Shown: positions 11,601 through 23,200 of the stretch, one piece after another
Numbering within the stretch: position 1 is the stretch's first letter
How the letters are laid out: each line of letters begins with the position of its first letter
Assembly (NCBI GenBank): GCA_001970855.1
Contig: LSSN01000390.1
Location: forward strand, 1 to 30,592
Length of the DNA: 30,592 nucleotides
Reading direction: 5' to 3'
From: Smittium culicis
Lineage: Eukaryota; Kickxellomycota; Harpellomycetes; Harpellales; Legeriomycetaceae
The notes under the pieces: model-generated
Database searches by the model: none
Seen by the model: the letters and a program-made list of their open reading frames with translations, nothing else
What the model was told of the DNA's origin: nothing
Program-made: the position numbers and the translations under genes

Positions 11601-12429
11601 AGTTGTTATCAGGGTCTATGTTTGAGGATTCATCGGAACTTTCAGTGGGGCTATTATTAGTTGAATCGTTTAGGTCAATAGAGATTTTCTTGTTTAGGAG
11701 GGATATGATGTTACTAGTTCTGTAAATGCTTTTTTTGGAGGCGCTAGTTTTTTGGGGGGAAGTTTTTAAGGAGGCATTAGGGGAAGAATTGGTAGGGGAA
11801 ATTGGGGAGATAGCGTTTATTGATGGGGATGGAGGATTTGGGGAGGAGTTAGAGTTATCGGGTTTACTAGAGAGGAGGGTGGTAGCAATATTCATAGCAG
11901 TATGGCCACGGACGCTTTTAGGGTCGATTGAAGCGTGGTTTTGGATTAGGTAGTTTACGATATTTTCATCGTTATTATTTGTTGCCCACATTAAAGCTGA
12001 CCAGCCAAAATCGTCAGTTTGGTTGACGTTAGCGCCGTTTTCGATGAGGAATTTTACGACGTCTAGTTTTCCAAAGCAAGAGGCAGTTATTAGCGGGGAT
12101 AGGCCGTCTTGGTCTTTGTCGTTGATGTCGAGCCAACCGGCGGGTTTCCAAGTAGCCCATAAGCGTTTTAATTTTTGGATATCACCACTGATTGCGGCTT
12201 GCCTGAAGAGGTGGTTGAGTTTATCTTTTTTTTCTTTTATTGATAAAGATTGATCAGTTAAAATCAAGATTTCTTCGCTTGGATCGAAGGAAGAATCAGG
12301 CGAATCGAATTGAGTATTAGGGTTTGAGGAATCAGATTGGGAAGGAAGCTCAGTACTTTGAGGTAGTGTTTCGGAATTAGCGAGGCTATCGTTATCAGAA
12401 AGAGGCAGAGGGATGGGGGCAGCGTGCAT
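8698..12429 (-). CDS. Ankyrin-repeat and DIL (dilute) domain protein
   Basis: Single-exon gene of 1243 aa. The frame opens with a GTG at 12444, but the first ATG is at 12429 and an in-frame TAA lies upstream at 12460-12462, so I start at the ATG. Numbering from that Met: ankyrin repeats span about residues 70-185 (clear units GLSPLITASCFGKLDVVKFL and GWSALMWATNN). A DIL domain runs about 365-715, beginning with NLAFWQSNTHALCYFL and containing the diagnostic LQIRLNLTVLEDWI (about 627-640) and LIEILQLLQV. It is split by a Ser/Lys-rich insert near 450-570. The tail (about 735-1243) is Ser/Asn-rich and ends with an acidic, Thr-rich stretch. DIL is the cargo-binding tail domain of class V myosins, but no motor or IQ region is present. 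Fungi have a conserved ankyrin+DIL family without a motor (fission yeast has one). The precise role is unknown; a function in trafficking or polarity is inference. Confidence 0.87.
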   Translation of the reverse strand: MHAAPIPLPLSDNDSLANSETLPQSTELPSQSDSSNPNTQFDSPDSSFDPSEEILILTDQSLSIKEKKDKLNHLFRQAAISGDIQKLKRLWATWKPAGWLDINDKDQDGLSPLITASCFGKLDVVKFLIENGANVNQTDDFGWSALMWATNNNDENIVNYLIQNHASIDPKSVRGHTAMNIATTLLSSKPDNSNSSPNPPSPSINAISPISPTNSSPNASLKTSPQKTSASKKSIYRTSNIISLLNKKISIDLNDSTNNSPTESSDESSNIDPDNNSSPEKSTNAFIQFDWDTVLPDQMYALPQADISRFLQILTSSIEPKTCLATKSFEFTPANMIFLALRFTATLGAPDSLETFLYEAVASITHAIQTSRKNVSNLAFWQSNTHALCYFLCRDSNLRFRSSIVRERLSNLIIECYLLYLKITISEIDELLDEAFLDYIKNPEIFQGVEFEKEAKSNRLFNFFSSKTNNTADSSSVSISGKPLQRSKSTRIKPISRTASNFNKNSADKPKKTFESNRISYFFSKDPQNSSQSKSPNPINDSSLSSPSIRSSSSNKKSISFSKEDDQVLNPDSIISLISKFVSDLSVSYVHPNFLISSIDQLLKYMSEEMFNRVLTTKDFCCRSRALQIRLNLTVLEDWIHSKKFAKNNHVLQNTTILPNNKVFDPLIEILQLLQVISSLKNLNSFIEIIDGFTHVNMLHLNTIIKNYRYEVGETHILPQIICYVKPAATRIKDIQESLKNSYGNERFHNNITNLPDLYYNSFNPEKKISDDYKSQSNNSLKSSSDFSDLNNETIDIYTEPGHPLAKDELNSFPINSFTKPPSQDIDTSLRDQFSQELNLNHNFSSIKSRSNIKSNYHDQENTNQSSNPRRSFIDAHGRNRNSARSSTLSLSSIISRRPGNKTQQNQVTNSSLTNIKPQDKSSSFDLTANRDFLPNGSFDTGANQLNNLNSIDEEEHPSRHALNLNRVKDSKRPHSMQPVANPSYNLQRISNTFLDLDHSNHENSSDLTSFGISNYRQFPESRYSSTTRFNTSLTNYMNSFDENLANLTDLFDSQHISIPEIPNINDYLVFWKNLSNLTYLPVIVRINNLDDELNETETNKRESKETIKSVDTVNSSEVDTTVTKSDYGSHSIDCNAINNDLKSTDQVDILPTLTENSSLTNIDSKDTTDLSSNPDDANTSELKANLDDTTSPETHNPPSLSDTNTNASTDSLNKQFKTKLIAEIVDLIPIVNETFLYQLVDI

Positions 12430-13018
12430 GTTTGAGATTTCCACTTTAGAAAGAGATTTTTACAATAGAATGTAAGTATTATAAATTAAAATAATTATTT
12501 AGAGAAAGCGGGGCTTTTTTTCATCTACCAAAAGGAAAAAGGTTGATGGGAATGTATTTTAAAATTAAAGGCGATACGAAAAGAATTGGTATTTGTGGTT
12601 ATAGCAGCATTAAGGACTCAGTTAGTTGGGGGGGGAGGTGTGAAAAAGAAAAAAATAATTATAAAGGAATTTGGATGCTCTGAAAAGTAGAGAGATTATA
12701 TAGAGTTGAGCAGTTGTGGAGTGAGAAAGTATTGTTTAAGAATTTTTTTAGAAGAGTAAATAAGGAAGGGTGAATTCAGAAGGCGAATGAGAGTAAGTAT
12801 GGTTGGAGGGGTGTAGTGGTGTAGTGGTGGAAGGCTTTTGGGCTATGTGTATATATATATTAGCGAAATATTTGTGATGTAGTGATGAGTAGTGAGTGTA
12901 TAAAGAGAGTGGGTAAATATGTAGCGACAGTTGATGGTGTTTGTTGGGGCGCTAGTTTTTGATGGTGAGGGGGGAGGGAGAGAATGAAGGTTTCTCAGCT
13001 GTTGTAGTAATAGAGATA
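12430..13018 (-). promoter_or_regulatory. Upstream/5' leader region of the ankyrin-DIL gene, pyrimidine-rich on the sense strand
   Basis: Read on the minus strand this stretch is strongly C/T-rich, as expected for a fungal promoter or 5' leader. A C tract at 12627-12641 (CACCTCCCCCCCCAAC on the minus strand) resembles the one upstream of the 3160 gene. A short (AT)n run sits near 12848-12858. No open frame of note is present. Exact transcription start and TATA positions are not resolvable by eye. Confidence 0.35.
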
Positions 13019-13128
13019 TATGAATAAAAGGAATGGAAGAGTATGAATAAAAGGGGTAAAAGAGTATGAATAAAAGGGATGGAAGAGTATGAATAAATGG
13101 GATGGAAGAGTATGAATAAAAGGGGCAG
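13019..13128. repeat. 23-bp minisatellite, about 4.8 copies
   Basis: The unit is close to TATGAATAAAAGGGATGGAA followed by GAG. Full copies lie at 13019-13041, 13042-13064, 13065-13087 and 13088-13110, with a partial fifth from 13111 to about 13128. Copies differ at a few positions (for example GGAATGG, GGGGTAAA and a TGGGATGG variant). It is purine-rich on the + strand. It lies about 0.6 kb upstream of the ankyrin-DIL start codon. Confidence 0.9.
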
Positions 13129-13683
13129 CGGTTGAGCGATAGAAGAGATACTTTATCAAGTTGGATTCTAATACTGTAGTTTGCCTTAGTAGAGTAAATT
13201 TACAAATCTCTCATCTATTTTTTTTTTAGACTTTTTAATGAAAAAAATAAGCGATAAAGAAACTAAGGCAACTATTGGATGGTAGATGTTGTGGTCGCAG
13301 ATTGGTTGGCGACTGACTCATCCCTTTCCAGCCGATAATAGGGCTTTTTAGGCCCATTTCGTCTATTTTGCATATCCAACTGCCGTGAATATGTAAACTT
13401 CGTCAATAACCTTACTTAATTCAAAGCGCCTTAATTTTTACTGAAATTTATTGGCGTCCACTATTATCTCAACCTCTCATTGGTTCCATTTATTTTTGTC
13501 TGCGACTTTTGCGCCAAAACCAGAAATGTATTATACAGATAGCACTATATCCTAAAACTGTCTAACACTTATAAGCGCTAACTAAAACCATATCTTAACA
13601 CCCTTAAATCTCACTAAGGGCGCACTCTCAACGCTATCTATAAACCCAAAATACATACTACCGAACCCCTCATCCACCAGGCT
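13129..13683. other. Spacer between minisatellite and hexanucleotide array; strand composition flips
   Basis: No gene seen. Near 13,200-13,280 the + strand changes from purine-rich (G/A) to pyrimidine-rich (C/T), and it stays so to about 15.6 kb. A small imperfect hairpin (GGGCTTTTTAGGCCC) is visible near 13340-13355. Moderate GC compared with the desert to the right. Confidence 0.5.
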
Positions 13684-14546
<863 letters not shown>

Positions 14547-15600
14547 ACTTGCCCCGACTCTTCTTCATTTGTTGATGCCAAGTAGCGTTGGCACTGTCCA
14601 TTTGCTCTCATTGGACCTGCATACCTACAATCAATAGTCATACAACTACCAGTCATCCATCATTCGCCCTTTTGTCCGCACCGCTTTTTTTGCAGAGCTA
14701 ACCACAAACTCTCATTCTTCTCCGCTTTTTTACATATTTTACTCGACGTTTTCGGCGCCCTGTAAAAGAAGAGTTGACTATATATTGTAATTCTTGTACG
14801 CCAATTAATACGCTTTCTACTACTAGCCCAGAAATCCCTGCTATGTACCAGTTTCGACTAACTGATTTGCCTATAATGCTCACGATAGTTTCAATGTATG
14901 GTCAATACTCTCGCGAGCATCCTCTTGTAATTATGATATTCCGCACATCTATTCGCTAATGGCTTTATTTAACTTTTGTCTATTCGCTAAATATTATAAA
15001 CAAGCCAATAGTCCATCATTCATCGATGCTTGACCTGCATTTAAAAGCTTATGCTAGCCACTAATTCTTCTGGGTAAATTAACTTGAAACCTTTATTGCT
15101 GCCACTTTTCAACAAGTCTCCAAGATTTCTAGTTACTGGCTGACCCTTTCTTCCATCTACAGATTACACCATACTTTCCGCCCACTCGCTTTACTTTTTT
15201 TCTATACTCATGCTTGCTGTTCCTCATTGGCAAATCTCTGTTCATCTTTTTTTATCTCTTATATCTATTGGTTGTATTGTCTGGTTTTTATATTATTTAA
15301 AACCTGATATATATCTATTCGCTGGATTATATCCATTTAAATAATCCTTGCTTATTGGCGAGAAAAGCTGAAACGTAGCACTCTATTATAAATAAGCTTC
15401 TGGCCGAATTTCCTTATACTGCTCGCAACCACATAAAATTATGTTTTAAAACAATAAAAAAAAAAAAAAAGATATCAAATCACAAGCCTCGTCTAAAAAG
15501 TATCCTCAAGTCCCACAATCCCTGCCAAAATCTCTTCCTCTTTTGCTCTTTTATTTGCTCAAAAAATCTAATACTTCCTCCCAACTTGAAACTGAGTATC
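14547..15600. other. Pyrimidine-rich gene-free region right of the array
   Basis: Moderate-GC, C/T-rich + strand sequence. Only short open frames occur (for example about 61 codons on each strand around 14698-14959), overlapping one another, with no recognised domain. Because the sense strands of all four genes in the window are C/T-rich, this composition hints at + strand transcription, but no coding content is visible. A 12-mer TCTATTCGCTAA occurs twice (14948-14959 and 14979-14990). Confidence 0.45.
14948..14990 (+). repeat. Short direct repeat TCTATTCGCTAA, two copies
   Basis: Identical 12-mers lie at 14948-14959 and 14979-14990, 31 bp apart start to start. The 10-base core TCTATTCGCT also occurs at 15314-15323 and 2637-2646, all on the same strand. 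Function unknown; possibly part of an old dispersed repeat. Confidence 0.6.
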
Positions 15601-16865
15601 AATATAAATAGATATTATTAGCTAACAATTATAAAAAAAATCAAACTATAGCTATTTTTATGTCAGCTTGAAACCATTCACGAGAGTGATCAACTAATTT
15701 CTAAATAATGTTTGATATTAGATATAAATTTTTGCTTGTTGAGCCATTCAAAAATCTACTTTTTACTCAGTTTATAATTCTTTGAAAAATATTTACTTTA
15801 ACTCAAAATTAGTTAATAACTCAATTTGTAAATTTTTGCCTAAAAATTTCCACATTAATCCAAATTCCGTTTATTGACATAAACCTACAATTTCTGTTTC
15901 GTTTAGAAATCAGGCTATACTGGAAACTTAAAAGTACCACTAATAATTCACTAAAACTCTAATAATAATAATGACCATAATGTTACTAGTAATGATAATA
16001 ATAACAAAATAGCTATTACCTATCCTATTATGAAATTTTTAATACTATATACTGCATAACTCAAAAAAAAATCAAATAGTACTGATCTGTTTACTATATT
16101 TGTAATACAATTCATTCTCAAATGACTAAAAAAAATATATTTATGTATTCATCTCCACACTTACACAGCTTTCATATCGCAAAGTTTATTATTTAGATTA
16201 TTTGAAAACGAAAAATTTACCAATTTCTTTTCTAAAAAAAAAACAAAACAAAACAATTCTTGGTGAAAAAATTTAAATTGCTGGTCCTATTGAAAATATC
16301 ATTTCCTACGGCTTCTCGCCCTCAGTGAGAAAAAAAAAAAAAGATTATATGAAATTAATATAACATCATAATTCAATACCTTTTTTTCGATTGTTTAATC
16401 AAATAATCCTTTCCAAAATTTTTATATATTAGTGTTTTAATTGCCTGTGTATATATGATAAACCATTAATTATCTCATTAATACTCTGAAAACTGAATAT
16501 ATTATACTTTTATAAACTCATAGTTTACAGTTGGTCTCAAAATTCCCTATCGTTAAGCGTCTTATGTCTCAATTCTATTTTAACTGTTTATAAATTTTGC
16601 TCAAAAATAATTAAAAAAATTTTACTTTTTATTATCAATTATCATTATCAAAAAATTATAAATAAAATTCAACGAAAATAATCCATAATTTTCATAAAAA
16701 TTCAAGAATACTATATTGATTATTCAACTAATATCGCTTTTATTGTTCTAATCATTGATTAATATTCAGTACCATGTAAAAAAATTACATTTTTTCTTGT
16801 CACTATACGCTACTTGATTTTTATTTTTAAATTATTTTTCGTTACACATTTCTTCAAATATTGGA

Positions 16866-16906
16866 TCAATAAGATTTAGTATCATGGATTTAACTCATCT
16901 TATTGA
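16866..16906. repeat. 10-bp inverted repeat in AT-rich DNA
   Basis: TCAATAAGAT (16866-16875) pairs exactly with ATCTTATTGA (16897-16906) across a 21-nt loop. No function can be assigned; short inverted repeats are expected by chance in such AT-rich sequence. Confidence 0.5.
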
Positions 16907-16960
16907 CTCTAAATTTTATTGAAAACTGTCAATTAATTCGTAACAATAATTTAGAGTTCC

Positions 16961-16978
16961 ACAATATATATATATTGT
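16961..16978. repeat. 18-bp perfect palindrome
   Basis: ACAATATATATATATTGT is its own reverse complement. It lies inside the AT-rich desert with no associated gene; probably a simple AT expansion. Confidence 0.6.
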
Positions 16979-18372
16979 TCCGTTTCACTATTTTTTATTT
17001 TCTGAAAATAGTATACATTGTAAAAGCATTAGTTACTTTTGAAAATATATATTCATAATTTTTAAAATATAGACATATAGAAAAGTTTTACAACTTCATA
17101 TAATAAAGTAGTTAAAATAAATTGAAATTGAAATTCCGTTTCATAATATATAACTCATTATTAACCTTTTTATAGACCACTTTAATTCATAAATCATTAA
17201 ACATCTCCCCTCCTTTGTTTTTATTCAATGAGATAGTATAATGATGAATTACTCTATAATACTCGCTTATTTAAATATTTATCTTTCATCTTAAAAAATT
17301 TGTCCAGTACTATGGTTAAATATTAAATATATTTATCTAGAATAACTTTTTAGATTTGTTATCAATAATAACAGCAATAAATATTAATGTCTATCTCTAG
17401 TATTATTAATGATTATATATAATTTGAAATGTTATCCTAATGAGATAAATTATATTACATGTTCATTTAATAGAAAGCACATTAAACAATACACTATGTT
17501 ATAACCCTTAAGTTTAAAATATTAGTTTATAAGCGCGATATATTATATTTAAATATATATAATTTTATAATTAAATAGCTGTTCAATCAAGATCGATAAA
17601 AAAAAGTAATATTTTCATAAAGATGAAGTAGAATTTGAATAAATATGAAAAAAACCTCCATAATTTATAAGTAAAATCGTGATTACCTTACGATTTCTAT
17701 AGATGGCTCTCATACCAACAAAAAATACATACATTATAAAAATCTTTATAGATTATTTGATTTATATCATATTTTTTTAAAACGTTATAAATACAATATG
17801 ATTATGATTTCAGAATATTCGCAATTATATAAAATGAGTAAGCAGTACCATATCACAAATTTCATAACTAAATTTTCAAGAAAAAATACAATTTTTTTGA
17901 TCAGAATTTAGAATTTAATGATAAATAAATTCATATGCGCATCATCTTTATATCAAATCTCATACTTTTTTATAATTAGTGCAATCAGATATTTATTGGG
18001 CTTTTATATTGGTCTTATAGGCTTTAATAATGTATTTAATTGTGAAATTATCCGTTATTATTAATTATTTAAATTCCTTATATTATTTAATCTATTTATC
18101 TGTATTAGATTTTATTTACATTCTAATTAAAACGCAAAAAAATTCATAATAATCACATATTTCGAAATTTAATAGAAAAAAAACCATTTTTAGACCTAAA
18201 TAAACATTTATTCGATGTAAAGTAAAGCTTTGGAATTAATGATTGTATTGGTTAAATTGCTGTTGAAATAAGATGAAAACCCCTTTTAACCCCTAATGTT
18301 TATTATGAGTTATAAATTTTTACATAAATTATAAATAATCGCGTTTGTTTCGAATATAATCAGTATTTGTTA

Positions 18373-18393
18373 AAATTTCTTTAAAAGAAATTT
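18373..18393. repeat. Near-perfect palindrome, 10-bp arms
   Basis: AAATTTCTTT and AAAGAAATTT flank a single central A. It lies within the AT-rich desert; no gene or element is attached to it. Confidence 0.6.
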
Positions 18394-20226
18394 CGGTTTA
18401 AAGATAATAAATATCATGGAAAAAACCTTCAAAATTTATATTAGAAATTTGAAAGGAAAAAAAGCTTTTAATAGATAATTTAACGTAAAAATTGAATTAT
18501 TATCATATTTTCAATAATATATCAGATATTGGCTCATATAATAACAGAAAATCTATATTTTAGAAAATATTTAAAAATATGCGACGATTCTGATATGTTT
18601 TAAATCAAGATACCCTTAAGCTAAAACTAGAATTTTTTTAAAAAATACCAAAATTCTATGAATTTTATGTGAATTTATGCTTTTATAAGTCTATCAGAGT
18701 GAAGTTAATATAATAAATCCGTATTAATCAACAAATTTTGTTTTAAATAATTAAAAACATGGAAACATATTTATTGACTGAATTTCGATATGTAAAATTT
18801 TTAAAATGAATATTTTATTATTAAAATGATACATTATACTGCATAATGTGTATTTTCATGTAGATTGGATAGTTATTTGGGGAATTCAGATTTATATATT
18901 ATAATTATTGGCGATAAATTTATAGTGTCTAAAAATATGACATAAAAATCTTCAAAAAAAAAAATTAATTCAAAAGTGAAAATAATTCTGAAAAAAATGC
19001 TGAAAATTATTTCTATAGATGAATTAGTTATAAATAAGTTTATTTGAAATTTACGAGTATAATTCGAATCAAGTAATAATATAAATAAATTTTTAAATGC
19101 TCATAACTATGAATAGAATAAAATAGGATCTAATAAATTTGTTAAAATTTCAGAAAAACTACTAACTCTTGCGAGTGTTTAAAAATAAATAATGTTTCTT
19201 TTTTGAGTTTTAATTATATAAATTATCTTACAAGGCCTGAATAAAATTTAAAATCTAAAACTTGCACGCAATAATTATTCAAAATACACTTAATAGAAAT
19301 AAATATTATATAATATATATAAGTATATATTTAATAAATTACTAATATTGGTAATTTTTAGTATCAAAATATAAGATATTGATAATCTCTCCCATAAGCA
19401 TACATTTCAACTGTGGATTCTACCGTAAATAAAAGTAATCTTTGGATTCAATTTTTCCTATAATTCAAACAATTGCTGACAGAAACATAAATTATTATTA
19501 ATATTATACAATATATTTTAAATCTGCAAATATCAAATGATCTTAAGTGAACACTCTATCCATATAACTTAACACAAATAAAAAATGTAGTAGTTAATTT
19601 ATAGTAAAAAATTAGCTTAAATATTTTATAATATATTAAAAAGGAAATTTTAAAAAATTCATTAACTATAGACTGCTGAAATTATCATAAAATTGAGAGT
19701 AATAATTAATGCTTACAGTTGCTGTCATTATCTTCAGTTATACTTGTAAAAAATAAATATAATGGGCCTTTATTATAGAATTTAATTTTTTATAAATGTG
19801 CTAAATTTCCCATCTAACAAGATTCTCGCAATATATAAAATTATTTACAGCGACGAATCAAAAATAATCATTATTTATATATTAAGTATAATTTTTTCAT
19901 GATAAAATTGAGCTTTTATATTTAGATCTTAGTTAAAATTAGGTAAATTTTAAAATAAAAATTCCCAAAAAATGTAATTATTATTATAAAAATATTTCAT
20001 TTCTAATATAACAAGGCTTAAAAATAAAAAAATATATATTATGAAGATATTGGTATTACATGTAAGCATAGTTCAAGATAATAAAATCTAAGGGAAGAAT
20101 ATTCTATATATGATTTTTTTTCAATAAAATGCAAATATCGAAAGTTATTTCAAAAAGTAGTAATCTTTTTTGATTATTGATTTGTAAATTTGAATATCAA
20201 TTTTAACGACAGATCTGATTTAACAT

Positions 20227-20241
20227 TATATATATATATAT
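20227..20241. repeat. (TA)n microsatellite
   Basis: A short uninterrupted TA dinucleotide run in the AT-rich desert. Confidence 0.7.
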
Positions 20242-23200
20242 ATTTGATATACTTATTTTCATATTTAAATTAAATTTAATACTAAATACCTAATTTTAGC
20301 TTATTTTACAATAAATTATTTGTAATAAAACTATAAAAATCAGCTATACTCAATTAATAAAATTTTAAATGTAATAAATTAATCCATACTACTTTGACAT
20401 CTTTACTTTAATTTTTGTTAAAAAACTTTGATATTAGACTCAATTGAAATTTTTTCGATACATATAAACGCTTGTAAGAATTATATTAATAACTTAATCG
20501 GTTAGTTTATAATCATTATCTTTCCTGGTTTTTATCTTGTAAATATTTTTATTTATATCAGAGTAACCCGAATACTAACAAAAAAAAAATTCTTAGTCAA
20601 TATATTATATATATATTTTTAAAGAATTTATAATTTTATTTATTTCTAATATATAAATTTATTTATAATTCAAATTTTTGCTTATCAAAGGGCGCCCATA
20701 ATTTAAAAGAACCCGGTTGATAGATTTATTTAGGATATTAAACCATAGAATATACTAATAATTATTCAAATATGTGTATATCTGCTAAAATATATTTAGG
20801 TTTTCTTAAAATTACTTTTAAAAAATTCATTGCAATTTAATATTGTTATAAAATGTATTCAATAAAATTTTATAACTCGTAAGCGATAAACACGTATTTG
20901 CGTATTAAAGTAAATTTTTTCATTTTTTACATAATTTTTTTTTGGCCATTATATGCTACTCTGATACTTTTTTTAAGTTATGTTCATTTATTTTGTGGAT
21001 GATAATTTATCAGAAAGTGTTTTTGTATTTTTTCAAAAATATCGATCCATGTGAATAAATGGAAACAATAGTAATTTTTTTCATTTTTTCTATTAGGGCT
21101 ATATAAATTTCCAATTTTTGGTTCATTAGGGTCTTGATTGATAATTCGATTAAAATATAAAATATAGATATAGGAAATAAATTAATATCATTTTTTTGGG
21201 TTTTATTTATATTTAATTTTTTCGGTGGATTTATTAATTTTTTTATAATAAGGCAAGTAGAAGAATTACGGCCGTTTGATATTTTTTTCCAATGTTTTTA
21301 AATTTTTTTACATAAAATTGAAGTTTTCAAGGCTGATATACTAATAGCTCAAAGCGCATCTTTTATATCAATTTATCTCTTTATATATTTATAAATTCTG
21401 GTTCTTCATTATCATTTATTAATTTTAATATAAATAATAACAAAAAATGAACTTTTAATATAATTTATATTAATTTAAGGATTAATTATTAGTTAAAAAA
21501 AGTTTGGATTTGAGTTTATTTTTCCGAGTTAGATATCAAGAAATTGGTAGTATTAATTTGAATAATAAATTACCAGTTATATATTTTTTACTCTATAGCA
21601 GCATTTATTTTAAATTAAAACAGTTTAAATATTTTTAATGTTTTTTCAATGAGGTAAAGTCATTTTTTATGATTATTTAATGATACTATTAATATCTTCT
21701 AACAACTGAACGTAGTATCATTTTTTTAAACCTTTATTCAATTTAAACCATAATTTTAATGTAGCGTTAAATATTTTATTTTACTAAATACGACTTTTTA
21801 TGAGCACAAAAAATAAATAAAACAAGAAAAAATTATATAATTAATATCAAATAGCTACAAAATGGCTTATTGATCAATAAAATCAATATAAACGACAATT
21901 TTTTTTGGAGAATAACTTGTAAATTTAAATTTATTAAGAATATTTAGTTTTAAATAGTGTTTTTGGTTAAGATTATGCCATTACCTACAGGCAAAACCCA
22001 AAAATTATATATGAAACGGTCTTTATGCTTATATCGACAATATTTTTATACTTCGAATTGTGTGATTTTCAAAAATTCATATCAAGTTTCATTTTATACA
22101 AAAAAAATTCACATTTTTTCAAGTCGACGGAGATTTATTTTATAAAAAATTTTCTATCAGTATAAGTTTAAATATTTTAGGTACACACGAACTATTAAAG
22201 CAATTTTCTAAATTTATATAATAACTGAGATTTTCGTTTGTATTATTCAAAAATAATATTTTGGTTGTTGTGCATGCAACTGATTATCATGAAATGTAAT
22301 ATATAAAATATTTAATGTTTATTTAATAATTTTGATTCAGAAATAAAGTTAATTAATAACTTGATTATGAGTAGAGGAAATGGAATTTGGTTTGATAGCT
22401 AAAATTAAGGCTAATGTTTAATCCATTGTGGCTAGCTTATTAAATGAGGTGTTGTAAAACTGATTTTTGTTCTTAATGCGGGATTATGATAAAAAATACG
22501 ACTTAATTCTTCTTTAATAATTAGTGATTCTCTTTTAAATGATATTTTTATATGGTATTTCTAAATTATATCTTTTATATGATATTTCTAAATTGTTTTT
22601 CTAAATAATATTTTTCTATTGTATAAAAAATTTATTGGAAATTTTATAAAATGATATTAGAAATTAAAAAAAAAATTTATATGTTTATACTTTTTATGTA
22701 AAATTTTATTAATTTCCTCATTAATTCTACTGATAAGATATGACTTATTATCACTTATTAAAGGATAGGAACATTTAAAAAAATATCAAATCGACCATAT
22801 CAAGCTTATTATAGATTGAGGATGACCTATGGTTAATATAAAGTAGTGTGGTGAGTAGTATTAATTTTGAGTTTTAGGAATTTAGCGATTGTGAGGTATT
22901 AAATATACTGATATTAATAAAAATAGGGCCTCTATTGTTAAAAAAATATACAAATTCAGATCTTGGTAAACAAAAATAAGGGTTTATTATATGAGTATAA
23001 GACTATTTTTCGAAAACTGTGGATTAAGGTAACGTCCAGTGTTTGATGAAAAAAATTCTAGTTGTTGCAGCGTATAATTTGTGTATTCGTATATTAATAA
23101 TAAACGATAATGGAACTTTACATTGTATTGGAAATGCGTATCGATAATTATATTTCTATTATAAAGGTGTCATAACCTCTGAGAATTATTTTTTTGCGAA

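Noticed and set aside
12430..12444. Start of the ankyrin-DIL gene at 12444
   Set aside because: The codon at 12444 is GTG; the first ATG in frame is at 12429 and an in-frame stop lies upstream at 12460-12462, so the eukaryotic start is 12429.
14698..14959. Overlapping ~61-codon frames on both strands, considered as transposase fragments
   Set aside because: No DDE motif, zinc ribbon or family-like pattern could be recognised; the two frames are simply complementary.
18373..18393. Palindromes in the AT-rich desert as possible origin or centromere elements
   Set aside because: Short AT palindromes arise readily by chance in such sequence; listed as repeats only, with no functional claim.
21957..22145. 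62-codon frame in the AT-rich desert
   Set aside because: No domain, no adjoining exons and a length expected by chance over 9 kb.
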